The notes beneath the pieces are model-generated. The model searched no databases. It saw only the letters and a list, made by a program, of their open reading frames with translations, and had not been told where the DNA came from. From Diadema setosum (lineage: Eukaryota > Echinodermata > Echinoidea > Diadematoida > Diadematidae): a stretch of 64,000 bases of DNA. Below are positions 21,041-32,724 of the stretch, one piece after another. The stretch is taken from positions 14,421,885 through 14,485,884 of the forward strand of contig NC_092705.1 in NCBI RefSeq assembly GCF_964275005.1, given 5' to 3'. Made by a program: the position numbers and the translations under genes. Positions within the stretch are counted from its first letter, which is position 1. Each line of letters starts with the position of its first letter.

Positions 21041-23341
21041 ATATATTATAAATAGTCACTGCTAGTAGAAATACACAGACCAATCTTTGTCTGATGAACA
21101 GACATCTCTTAACAATTTTATTCATATAACTGTGAAAGAAAATTATTACGAAAAAAAAAAACATTGTTGTGATGATATGAACATATTGATTATCTCTATG
21201 AGTCTAGCTGTCTCCTTGTGTATACTTGCTGTACAGTTCTAGCACAGAGGATTTTATGTGTATTTGTTCATTGAGGAATCTTGTCATTTGCAGTGGTGGT
21301 GATATTTATCGCAAATCGGCTGCAACAGTATCAAAGTCGTGTTCCTCAGGAAGAACTAACTCTCGCGAGCCCAATCATAGTTTTGAGAACCGAGATTTGG
21401 TCAGATGGAAAACGGTCCCAAAATATCTTGTAGCATTTGAGCATGAGACGAGGCAAAAATCCCATTGTAGTAAAAAAAAACAAGGCTGATGACATTAGCT
21501 CTTGGTTTGCACAGCTTTGCAGGAGAATGTGTCTATTAGAGGCTACAGCAGGGTTATGAGTATGTGGGACCATGTACTGAAAGTGGCATGTTTCTCAATG
21601 GAAATTATGTTTTTGTCGTTACGTTTCCAAAAATCATAATCTCTTTTTCCAATCCAACCTACATTTATGTGAAATATGATGTCTTCTGCTCGTCCGTATG
21701 AAAGACAATCATGAAAAAAAGATCAGTGTCCTATCTGTATGTTGAGTTGTTAGAATGAAAATTTCCAGAGGTCAATACAAATCAATATTGTTTTTGTTCA
21801 TGATTTTAGGTGGCATTATTAATGCTTGGTACTTTTATAGAGTAAGAGTCATATAATTCAATGCCTGAAATGTGTAAAGATTGCAACTGGTCACCCAGTC
21901 ATGTGGTTGTTACAACTTTATGGTAGTGTTGTATGCTGTGAATCATACAACTCTTACCTGCTATTCATGACGTGTGTATTCCTTTAGTCCCAAAGTATGC
22001 CCTTCTTCTTACACATCCTATTATTTTGTGGTGTAAGCAGTGTGCAATTCTTTCTGCGCAGAGATGTCTCTGTCTAGCTTTTGATGGTTACCACGTTGCA
22101 GCCACCAATCTTCTAGCCTAATAGTCTAGGTGGTGCTTAGCAAAGACAATAGTCTCGCAGCATCAGATGTTTAGTATAACAGCAAAGACAATAGCTGCAT
22201 CCTCCACCTAGATTACAGACTACCAATCTCCAGACAACCTCTGGTTTGTCTTTTTTCAGTTTGTTAATAGCACTAAACCTCTGCTCCTCCTTGTTTGTAA
22301 GGTAGAAGCTCTCAGAATACTTCAAACCATCAAACTTTGAAAATAAAAAGCAAAAAAAAAAAAGTCTAAAAGGCCCTCTGAAATTTTCACCCCAATTCAC
22401 AAGGTTACCGAGACATGCAAACATGTAATGATTCCCCTAGGATCATCGAGGCATCCGTTCAACTACGTTTTTACTACTTGAAGAACTCCTACAGAATTCT
22501 ATATTCAAATCTTACAGTGTGTTTTTCTCACCATGGTGAGGTGCGAGTCAATGGGGTCTGGGTGTTTTTTTCTTGCATGTGTAGGAAATTACTTTCATCT
22601 TATTACTGTGGGTATTGAATGTCTGTAGTCTGTGGCTTTCAAAATTATACTTTTATTGAGAAATTTTAGTTATTCTGGCAGCTTGTACACCTGTGACTTT
22701 TCTCATCCCATGCATGACAAACAACCAGTAGGTTTTTATCATTTGTCTTATACTCCTACAATTTTTCGCTTATTCCTTTGGATTTTTTTTTCTAATTAAT
22801 TTGGCAGTCCATTCTAAGGTTTAATCCCAAGGTACTGGCATCAGTACTACACTTCAGGCTTATGAAGCAGTTTTAATGATAAGCCTATTCATTTCATTTT
22901 AAAGTATCACTATTTATTTAAGCATTACCACCACAATATTTTTTAAGCCATACAATACCATGTCCATTTTTTCCCCTCACAATGAGCAAACATTCAGTGT
23001 CCATACCCTTCATTCATGAAATATTGTTTTGTATGCATGACTGATTTCATTGTTTCAATGATTTCACAGCCACCAAGTTTTACTGGTTTGCATGTTGCAA
23101 AGAATGTTAATTCTTTCCGTGAGTCACCCACTGATATTCATCGCGAGTCTTCAACAAATCTTGTTACTGGGAAGTTAAGTACCTCGGCACTGGCTGGAAA
23201 CTTAGTTGGCATGTTAGGGGTTAAAAGAAAAAGTTACCATGAAGGAAAAGTTATTAAGAATCGATTCCACTATCAGAACAAAAACAGCAGGGTAGGAAAA
23301 ATTGTGAGCAAAATCAAGACCGATAATAGTTGTTGCATGCC

Positions 23342-23460
23342 AGGGCAGTGTTTCATGAAACTTGTTAATCACTGACAACTGTTTTTAAGCTCCTGAAATC
23401 TTTGCATCTCATTGGCTGAGAGTAAATTTGTCAGTGAAAATCATTGATGAAATGCCCCCT
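23342..23460. mobile_element. Short palindromic element
   Basis: AGGGCAGTGTTTCATGAAAC and ATCACTGACAA at the left are inverted at the right as TTGTCAGTGAAAATCATTGA and TGAAATGCCCCCT, with CTCATTGGCTGAG at the centre. The design is similar to 15850-15999. Confidence 0.6.
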
Positions 23461-26025
23461 CAGGAGTTCAGCACAAGATTGTGATGTCACAGTGTGGTCT
23501 TCATGGGACTCTTTCCTGACAAAAATGACTTATCTCCAATTCTGCTCTAGACGTGCTGAGAATTTTTGTTTTCTACTCATGTTTCCAGAACCAGTAAATT
23601 CAAAGGAAATTTAATGTTTGGTTGTGTGATGTGCAAAGTTATATAAAATCTGCTGTCCTACTTACATTGTAGGTCTTCGGGGTAACAGAGAAAACTGCTC
23701 TGATTGGCCAGAAGCATGTCATGTGATGTTCAGGTAGTCTTTAAACCTGCCAGCTGTCTAATTTTCCTCAGATTCTCTCTGATTTTCAACTTTATTGTCA
23801 CAAGTTTTGTTTGAGAATAACTGTTTTTTTTATATATTCTCTTTAGATAATGGTAACATTTGCCAATATATGTATCGTTCAGCCAATGCAATGGGATCAT
23901 TTGGAGACATTTTAAATTTGAACATCGACTAAAAAATTACTTTCCTTGTGTTATGTTGGAAAAGCAGTTTAAGTGTGTATGATATCAAAAGCTTGTACAG
24001 GAAGGAGTATGGTGAGAAAAATATAAACCTGTATCGTCAAGAAAGTAGGAAATATTTAATCCATATTTTTTTTCAGCATATTATCCCAGTATTGTTACTA
24101 ATAATTTGGCTAGGGTATACTTTAATTGCACTCTCTTCATCTTTTGTAAGAAGCTCACTGATTGCTGTATGTTTGATAGTCTTAAGCTCTTTTCAGGACA
24201 TTCTAGCGACCTTTGAAAACTGTGGTTTTTATACTATTATCCTGAGAGAAAGTGTTGTGGTATATCAGTAGGGTGTACATACAAACTTTTTTTGTTACAT
24301 ACTTGTGCAATGTTACTTTTCCCACAGACAGACAGAATGACAGACAGACAAAAAAGTGAAGATTCTGTAAACTTCACCTTTGATCTTTATGCCTGTGAGA
24401 AGCTGTAAATTTTGCATATTTGTGATGTCTACTGAACTCATCTCCACTTTGGTGCAAAAAGGTCGTGCTGTGCTTGTTTCCTGGTTTTGTTTTTTATTGA
24501 TTGATGCCACGTTTCCACGGAAGATACAAACACACGCGCACACACACAAATTGTTTTTGTGTGTCCTATTTGGTGCTTTACAGATACACAGAATGACAAA
24601 ACTGAGATGATTCTAGATGAGCAATGGTGATCAGTTTTTATGAGTGAATGAACATTTTATGGTGCATGTTGCATCTCTTTGTGAGGTTGGCTCTTGTTGC
24701 CAGTTGGCACAAACCCCCCTAATAACGAACATACTGCTGTGGTATAGAAAAGTTGCTATCGTGTCCCATACACTTCCAATAGGTTCCATGTACTAGTACA
24801 CTTGTATATAGAAATGACATGAATACTGGATTACGCAGACAAAACAACTGGGTGGTATTCAGTCTTTATCATGTGCTTATCAAGAATTTTTTTGTTTTGT
24901 ATTTAAGACAAACTTGAAAGTAATCGTTTACTCTTTATTCTAAATTCTATCCCATTCCCCTTACTTTTGGTCCACTATTTAGTGGTTGTCAATCTACTCG
25001 CAGCAGTGCGAGATCAATAGGTTTACTGGAATATTGTACTTGTATCACTGACTGGGACCCCACAGACTTATTACATGTATGGGACTGTAATGAGTGTGCC
25101 ACATATAAATGGCTCTATCCCTTAGTCATTGGAGCTACCATGCTTGTAGTGCATATGCTAGAAATGCTGCATAACATTATAGGGGAAAAATGGAGTAAAT
25201 TATTGATTTTCTTGTATCCACAAAAATGGAAAAATATTGAGTTTGTTGTTCTTGTTCCATTAGTATTTAAGTTGACCAAATGTAGTAAATCGGCTTTTGT
25301 GAATTATTCCAATATTTATCAAGAATAAGCGATAATCACACGCTAATCAGTGTGGGAGCCTTGTTTGTGTGCATGCATAAACACAGATTTCCTTGCATTT
25401 GTTTTTTCTTTAAGGTAATGTAGTTAAGTTGATTTCACATTTTGCTCTAATTTTTGTACAAAATGTGGGCTCTCCTTTTGGATGGTTATTGGTCACTAAT
25501 GTCTTGAAATTTTGTGCCATTGTATGTTGCAGTTGAAATCATTGTCGGTTTTGATGGAAGCCGTGTACACTATGTCAAATAGATGCGCAAGAAATCTTGA
25601 ACATGGAAAGTTATGTCTTGTATATGTCTGTCTGTTAATCATGTACCATCCGTAGTGGATTGTGAATAAATGATAAATATATATATTAACACGTGAGCTG
25701 ATAGTCTCGGCATTTTCATTGGTGTATTTGAGTGGAATCTTGTTCATAATGAGGATCTGTACATGTACGATTCTTGTCACCTTGTAATACTGTATCAATT
25801 TTCTCACTATATTAAGGTACAAGCAACAGAAAAATAAGCACTGTCGTGGCTGCTGCTAAAACACCAATCAAGTCAGTGCGTATTTACGTCGATGTCGGGC
25901 AATTTGTCAATCAAATGCAATACTTTACACACAACATGACGCAAGAATTTCACTAATTTGAAATAAAGACTGCTGACACACACATACACACAAACAAATA
26001 CATGTAATAAATGCCTTTGAAGGCA

Positions 26026-26693
26026 ATTCTCCATATCACATACAAGTGTAAATATTTTGTCGCTAGCGGTCAAGCCCGTATGGTTGCCATACACTATGTG
26101 CAAGTGAATATTAAGATGATCTTACGCACGGAGGTCAAGTGGGGTTACACTGGTTCACTTTCGGTAATGTAGAGTTACTGAGCAGCCTTCACCGGCAGAC
26201 CGTGTACGTATTAATCACATCTAATTTTCCCTTTTCATCATGACTAGAATATTGTCACTTCCCAATGGAAAGAAATGTATTTTCAGAATTTATAACTTGA
26301 TGTACATTGTACAATGTATTTTTTTCCCCAACACATAGCATTGAATTGCTGAGAAACTGCACAAGTCGTAAGTCGACCTTGCTTAAGTCGAATAATCGCC
26401 TAAATCGAAGGTCTTTTTAAGTCCTCTTTCTATTCTATTGATTGTAATCACTCATAAGTCGAATTTTCTCAAAGTCGAAGCTATTCCTTAAGTCCAAATA
26501 GATTTGACTTGGGAAAGGTTGACTGTATTGTAGTCTGCAGGTAGAGATAGTATTCCATGTTTTTTGTGTATGATCAAAAAAAGAGCTCGCGCTGTGTACC
26601 AGCTCAGCGATGTCAACAAATTGTTATGGAAATTAGATACGGGTAGTGCCGCCACCATTTGAATTTTTTAAATCATATGCGATGGGGAGAACT
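26026..26693. mobile_element. Second family C element with a nested insertion
   Basis: It shares with 11446-11925 the segments CTAGCGGTCAAGCCCGTATG, GTAATGTAGAGTTACTGAGC, AGCTCGCGCTGTGTACCAGC and AATTGTTATGGAAATTAGAT. The ends are AATTCTCCATATC and GATGGGGAGAACT. The extra length is explained by an insertion at about 26352-26531. Confidence 0.7.
26352..26531. mobile_element. TAAGTCGA-rich insertion inside a family C element
   Basis: There are repeated AAGTCGA/TAAGTCGAA words and an end ACTTGGGAAAGGTTGACTGT A. Such an end is typical of small mariner-like MITEs. The left end is less clear. The surrounding family C element continues on both sides. Confidence 0.5.
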
Positions 26694-26769
26694 ACAAATT
26701 GTAGATAATATGTATGAGAGAAAAAAGGCAAGATTATTTCATTAACCTCTTAATGGCATCTTGAAAATA

Positions 26770-27031
26770 TTATTATCATCATCATCATCACCACCACCAC
26801 CACCACCACCACCACCACCATCACCACCACCACCATCATAATCATCATCACCACCACCACCACCACCACCATCACCATCATCACCACCACCACCACCACC
26901 ACCATCATCACCACCACCACCACCATCACCACAACCACCATCATCATCACCACCACCACCATCACCACCATCACCATCATCATCATCATCATCATCACCA
27001 TCCTCATCATCCTCATCATCATTATTATTAT
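26770..27031 (+). repeat. 260-bp (CAC/CAT)n microsatellite
   Basis: A near-pure run of CAC and CAT triplets abuts the left end of the tandem-repeat element at 27032. The Asp/Gly ORFs on the minus strand are repeat artefacts. Confidence 0.95.
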
Positions 27032-28006
27032 AACAAGGAAAAGTAGAAATTACGCGGTGCGTAATATATGTCCCCGCCGGAAGTAGCATTTAGTAGCAAA
27101 ATGTACAATATAGGTAAAAAAATGAAGGTCAAAGGTCAACGAAGTCAAAGGTCAAAATTCTATGTAGAAGTTTTGAAGCCCTCACCTAGTGCCATCACAT
27201 AAAGCAAACGGAATCGAAATCGGGTTAGAAATGGCGAAGGAGTAGCATTTTGTAGCCAATGTACAATATAGGTAAAAAAATCAAGGTCAAAGGTCAAAGA
27301 AGTCAAAGGTCAAAATTCTGTGTAGAGGTTTTGAAGCCCTCACCTAGTGCCATCACATAAAGCAAACGGAATCGAAATCGGGTTAGAAATGGCGAAGGAG
27401 TAGCATTTGGTAGCAAAATGTACAATACAGGTCAAAAATCAAGGTCAAAGGTCAAAGAAGTCAAAGGTCAAAATTCTGTGTAGAATTTTTGAAGCCCTCA
27501 CCTAGTGCCATCACTTAAAGCAAACGGAATTGTAATCGGGTTACAAATGGCGAAGGAGTAGCATTTTGTAGGCAATGTACAATGTAGGTCAAAAATCAAG
27601 GTCAAAGGTCAAAGAAGTCAAAGGTCAAAATTCTGTGTAGAAGTTTTGAAGCCCTCACCTAGTGCCATCATATAAAGCAAACGGAATCAAAATCGGGTTA
27701 GAAATGGCGAAGGAGTAGCATTTTGAAGCAAAATGTACAATATAGGTCAAAGGTCAAGGTCAAAGGTCACAACTGAAATTCTGTATAGAAGTTTCAAAGC
27801 TCCCATGTAGTGCTATCATATAAAGCAAACAGAATCAAAATCGGGTTAGAAATGGCGAAGGAGTAGCATTTTGAACATTTTGATCACACACGGTCGCACA
27901 CACGGACACACGGACGGACGGACGGACGGACGGACACACAGACACACACACGTACGGAGCCCATTTCATAGTCCCCTGCTCGAACTCGTTCGGCGGGGAC
28001 AAAAAT
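27032..28006 (+). mobile_element. Helentron-like non-autonomous element, locus 1
   Basis: Layout: left end AACAAGGAAAAGTAGA, palindrome ATTACGCGGTGCGTAAT, GTCCCCGCCG, about five tandem units of about 157 bp, a (CGGA)n tract and a hairpin right end. The hairpin is GTCCCCTGCTCGAAC with GTTCGGCGGGGAC, followed by AAAAA. Units recur at ATGGCGAAGGAGTAGCATTT (27231, 27389, 27547, 27704, 27852). Each holds AGGTCAAAGGTCA. No protein is encoded. The Helentron/DINE comparison is structural, not sequence-based. Confidence 0.8.
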
Positions 28007-29097
28007 GACAGAATATGCAAGCATTCTCACACTAAAAACGCAACACACCACTAAATGGCACACACATGGACAGGAGTGTGAGATGTTGCGACGCATCGTC
28101 GCTTGGCTTTCTTTTGTTCGAAAAAAGATCAACAACCAAAGAAAAAAAAATTGGAGTGAATCATACACATTATTTGACATATCCTTATATACATATTGTA
28201 CATTGTAAATATAGACCAATCTGATTCTACAATCAGATGTATCTTACACACAGAAATAACTCTCTCCTTTTGTAAGGTACGTACAATACTCACTCTTTCT
28301 TCACACAGATAAACTTCAGTACATCAAATTGTATCACTCCAGTACTTGAGACACTCCAAGAATTCAGACCAGAGATACACACAACCCTCGTATGAATAAA
28401 AACTTCACTGATAACTTTTTTCCACAGCCTCTAATCTCCCAGACAACCATATGAATATTCATTAGATTCAACAGGTTAGTCAAATACCAGTCAGCGATTG
28501 GATAAACATGATCATGTGACAGTGAACCATTTGTGTATGTTCTCCCCTATGCGGAACATTGTGGGATATTCTCCCTCGGGGGGGAAAGTTTGTAGACAAA
28601 TGATACCAAACCATAGTATAACGATATCTTTGGCACCATCAGTGAAATAAGTTGCATACTTGACATAAAACCAGAAATTGATATTGAAAATTTGTTTAAA
28701 GAAATTTGATTTTGGGAAGTAGTTTGCCCAATAAAGATATGGTACCCACAATGCACATAAGGTGCAAAAAGCTGTGCTCTGCACGCTGTGGGCGTTGGGG
28801 GTGATGCTGTGAAAATAGCTATTACTGAAAAGCGGAGCAGAAGGTCCATGTTGTGACTAACCCATGTGATATAAGAGATGGAGACTTTCACTGCCAGAGA
28901 ACACTGGATTTCTTTTAGAGATCAAGGTTTGAATGAAGGTTTTATCGAAGTTATGAGTCCCTAAACCTGGCCTTGGGGACTTCTAAACTCCCTCGATAGT
29001 TTTTTAGACTCTTTTATGATAAAACATGATATATGTTCCCTTCACTCACTGACAGTCATCTATAAGAAATAGATATCATGCTCATAGCTTTGTTCTG

Positions 29098-29400
29098 TTT
29101 TGTTTTTTCCTATTACACACAACCAAAAAGCAGGTGGTAAGGGGAATAAGAGTATAGGGGAATAAGAGGGGTACGGGGGATGGGGTAAAAGGATGGGGGT
29201 AAAGGGCTGGAGCACAGGAATGCACTTACAGGGATGGGGTAAGAGATAAGATATAATAGGTAAAGGTTGCTTGTTGGTTGGTTGTTTGTTTTTTTGTTAC
29301 ACACAACCATGGGGGGGGGGGGGGAGTGGTAAAGAGATGGGGGTACAGGGAAGGGGTGGGGGATAAATTGGGGGAGGGGAGGAGGGGGCAGAGTACATTG
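29098..29400 (+). repeat. Duplicated G-rich tract
   Basis: Two related stretches each begin with T-rich sequence plus TTACACACAACCA (near 29112 and 29298). Each continues as GGGG-rich purine sequence (GGGGATGGGGTAAAAGG, GGGAAGGGGTGGGGGAT) including a run of about 15 G. The plus strand has strong G-quadruplex potential. Confidence 0.75.
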
Positions 29401-30671
29401 GATCTATGAGGATGACTACAGGCCAATAAACCAACTGTCATCACTGCCCTTCACAAACAGGACACCAATGTGAAGTGTAACTGAGGGATAGACAATGTAA
29501 TATCACTCTTTTGTAGCAAGATCCAACCATCCCTCTGAGAGATCTATATGGCTTGATTAAAATCAAATAAACACATTTTACATACTGGCAGTCTTCTTCA
29601 AAGCCAATTTTGAGGACAGTGGCAACTCTGTACAGGGTAAAAAAAAATCATCCTTGGGGTCAGGAAAAACTCTATTCATTATATCAAATATTTTGTAATA
29701 TCAGCAGCCAAATTCAATACTAAATATTGCTCCACTCAAAAGAGGAAAGTATTTTGTATCACTCATTTCATTATCTCATATCTCTTCATACCAAAGTTTC
29801 ATTGTTGCTTGTGCTTAGCACATACTCTCCAGAACTGCCCAAAATCAGTTTTCAAAATGATGCAATACGCAGTAGATATAAAACTACAGATAGTTTGGCA
29901 TGAGATGGGCCGGCCATTGATTAATAACTGCCACAGACCACGAACTCTAGAATTATTGCATAAATGTGAATATTATTGTTACGTGGAACACAGTACTTTG
30001 GAATTCTGGCATTGCATTTAAAACATTAAACCAAAAAAAATTAAGTCAATGGATATTTTGGTCAAGAGACTGCCTCTGCTGAAACTACACCTTCTCAGCA
30101 TTTTGTGACATCTTCAATACTACCTTTTTGAAACAATTTGGAACCATTAAAACATGTTCTGAAGTTTTATTTTGCTTTGCCATAGTGTTTTTGTTTTGTT
30201 TTTGTTTTTTTCAATTCATTTCTGGTGGAGGGGATGGTCAGGCATTTCTAACAGCTGAATATGGACTTGAACAGAATTACCTTTCTCCAGTAAAGAACAA
30301 CAAGTTTCATCCAATTAAACATTTTCTCTTAAAAGGTAGGGGCAAATAAAAAAACCATAATGAATTCAAGCTGAAATTTGAGGTGAACTTTCCACTAGGT
30401 CATATCGGTAGTGACGATTTTTGTGCAGTATACGTTGCCACGCCTTAAATATTTTCTGTTGCAAGTTTGCTTTTTTTTTACCTTAACACAGACTCCAAAG
30501 GAAGGAGTTCCCCATGATCAATGCACAAATTATTTGCGCCTCTTAAATATGAGATGTTTACTGCAGAACCCTTGTGGTTTTAGTACTTTGTAGACCACAA
30601 AAATTTCACTGCACTCCTTTTCACATTGGTATACAGTATCAAGCATAAGGCAAGAGTCCTGCCCAACAGAA

Positions 30672-30933
30672 TACTGTATATGCCATATATTTGGCGAGTT
30701 TAATTTTCGTGAATTGGGACATCCCAACGATTTCACACGTGGTTAAAATTTGCTATCGTGAAGTAATAATGAACGTCATGAATTAACGAACAGAGAAGTG
30801 TATATGTGCATGTCACATTCATGACAGGATCAGAGATACTGTTCTTTTCATGTGTTACTAAATTTGAGAATAGCACCTGACTCACAAAATTTGTGAAGAT
30901 ATAAACACCGTGAAATATACGGTGTACACAGTA
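30672..30933. mobile_element. 260-bp TA-type element (family B)
   Basis: It starts TACTGTATATGCCATATATT and ends GTGAAATATACGGTGTACAC followed by AGTA. GTGGTTAAAATT and GTATATGTGCATGTCACATT are shared with 48799-49044. Confidence 0.65.
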
Positions 30934-32574
30934 GTTCACTGTTAGGAAAACTGGACTTGCTATCATCTGGAAAGGTTCTACCTTCACACTTAGATTGGCA
31001 ACCCTTGTTGGGCCACTAATCTCAAGGAGATATTGGACAAACTTGACATCCACTTGGTGACAGATGAAAACCAAATGTAAGAAAGAAAAAATGAAATCAA
31101 AAACATACTTAGCGACAGAAAACAAATCACAATACTGTAATAAAATTGAAAACACACACAAGTTCTCAAAAGGTTCCATGACATTCATTTTGGTGTGGCA
31201 GAATATCTGTCAAGGACCAGACTGTAGTTTGATGCTAATGTGTGACAACTACACTTCCCTCAAGTGAAATCTAGACACTTTGTTGATAATGCTGACTTTG
31301 AACTGTTAATACTTCATTTGAAAGAATATTACCATCAATTTCCCACCAGCCCATTGGCCGATGAAACCTGACAAAAACAAAAAACCTGGCCACCAAATTC
31401 ACGACAGCGCTACTTGTGACTAGAGATTGACCAATCAGGACCGAGCTTAGTGATAACAATGAACCGCTGTGAATGGCATCAAATTTCACAGGTTTACACT
31501 AAAAGGCTCAAATATGAATAATTGACAAGAATCTGGATAATGAAGCTAAGTTCTGGGCAAAAGCAAGCACATTTGCCAAGATCCCTACAGATGTGATGAT
31601 GCTCTCATCCACACTGTTGTTACACACAGCATTGTGGACCACCTTGTATAGTGTGACCTTAATGTACAGACCAGGGTTTGAGGTCAACTTGGCAGACTGA
31701 CCACACCTCACAGGGACATATTATTGTATGCTGTAGACTCGTCTTGCCATTCACGTGCGAGGATGCGAGTGCAGTCTTAATACTGTAGAACACTCTCACA
31801 GACTGCATCAATGACCAAGGAAAAAGTAACTGAACATGTTTATTGCTTACATCAAATTATTTGTTGTCATTTTGCATTGCACCTACACATGCACATTTGA
31901 CTCATTTCCCCTGATGCCTGGTGTATTTACCACTCAATGGATCCCAAGGCCAGAGTTTTCATTGGTCCTGGCAACCTCTTTTGATATCGCAGGTGTATGT
32001 CAAAAGATTTCAGAAATTGCGTGCCGACTGGGAGAACTAGGATCCAATATCTAGGGCTACTTTGCAGTGATTTCAGTCCTTCTAACCAACATGGCATTAT
32101 CATACTCATGAACGCCTCAGCTCTCAGGTTATGAATTCTTGGTGGCTATGCATATACTTGTCTTCATGGCAACTTGCCCCCACAAAGCTACCCATCTCTT
32201 TGGATTGAGGGATAACTGGTTTCTCTCTCTCTTAAACTTTCTCTCTATGTATAATTGTTTACTACGCCATAAATCTGAGAATTGTTCCCAGCATTTCGTC
32301 GTTAAGCCTTTAATCAATGTCCTCCACTTCGTACCCAGCACATCCAGCACCAGCTGAAACATGATTTATCATCAAGTCCATTCCATAGGAAGAGTTATCA
32401 CACTAGTGTCATGCTCCAGTATCATCTGCAATGAGGAACGCCCCTTGACATGCCCCCTCGACATGCCCATGCATCCACGGTCCACATGAGGTATAAATAT
32501 AAAAAGCCGGGGATCGAGGGGGACGGGGGGGCAGGGGAGGGGAAGAGTTTGTCCGTGAAGGCAGCCTGGATATG

Positions 32575-32724
32575 CTAGGGGCTGTGCTTCTTCTTGACGT
32601 GCCTCTTGTTGGCGTGCTTCTTGACGATGCCCGCCACCTTGGTCTTGTGGTCCAGCATCTTGAGGATGGTACCTTTAGCTTCCTCCAAGTGCTCCATGAC
32701 GTACTGACTCCGCTGCAATGACCC
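32575..32724 (-). CDS. SAP130: SAP130 exon 17 (C-terminus, stop TAG)
   Basis: The acceptor is TCTATCTCAG. The exon encodes GSLQRSQYVMEHLEEAKGTI, LKMLDHKTKVAGIVKKHANK and RHVKKKHSP, then the stop. LKMLDHKxxV corresponds to LKVLDHKDRV of the vertebrate protein, and the basic tail is conserved in character. Confidence 0.93.
   Translation of the reverse strand, partial: GSLQRSQYVMEHLEEAKGTILKMLDHKTKVAGIVKKHANKRHVKKKHSP

Larger units (their letters stand above)
20646..32574. other. Tail-to-tail intergenic region between arrestin and SAP130
   Basis: No conserved coding exon was recognised on either strand. Identifiable content is repeats (21000, 23342-23460, 26026-28006, 29098-29400, 30672-30933). 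A TTTATT (AATAAA on minus) at about 31839 is a candidate poly(A) signal for SAP130. Most of 20650-23300, 23500-26000, 28100-29090 and 31000-32500 shows nothing I can name. Confidence 0.5.

Noticed and set aside
23948..24271. 107-codon ORF with a hydrophobic stretch
   Set aside because: No family recognised. AT-rich codons and no supporting exon structure; hydrophobicity is expected from T-rich sequence.
26742..27089. Asp/Gly-rich 115-codon ORF on the minus strand
   Set aside because: It is translation of the (CAC/CAT)n microsatellite. It has no start context, splice sites or homology.
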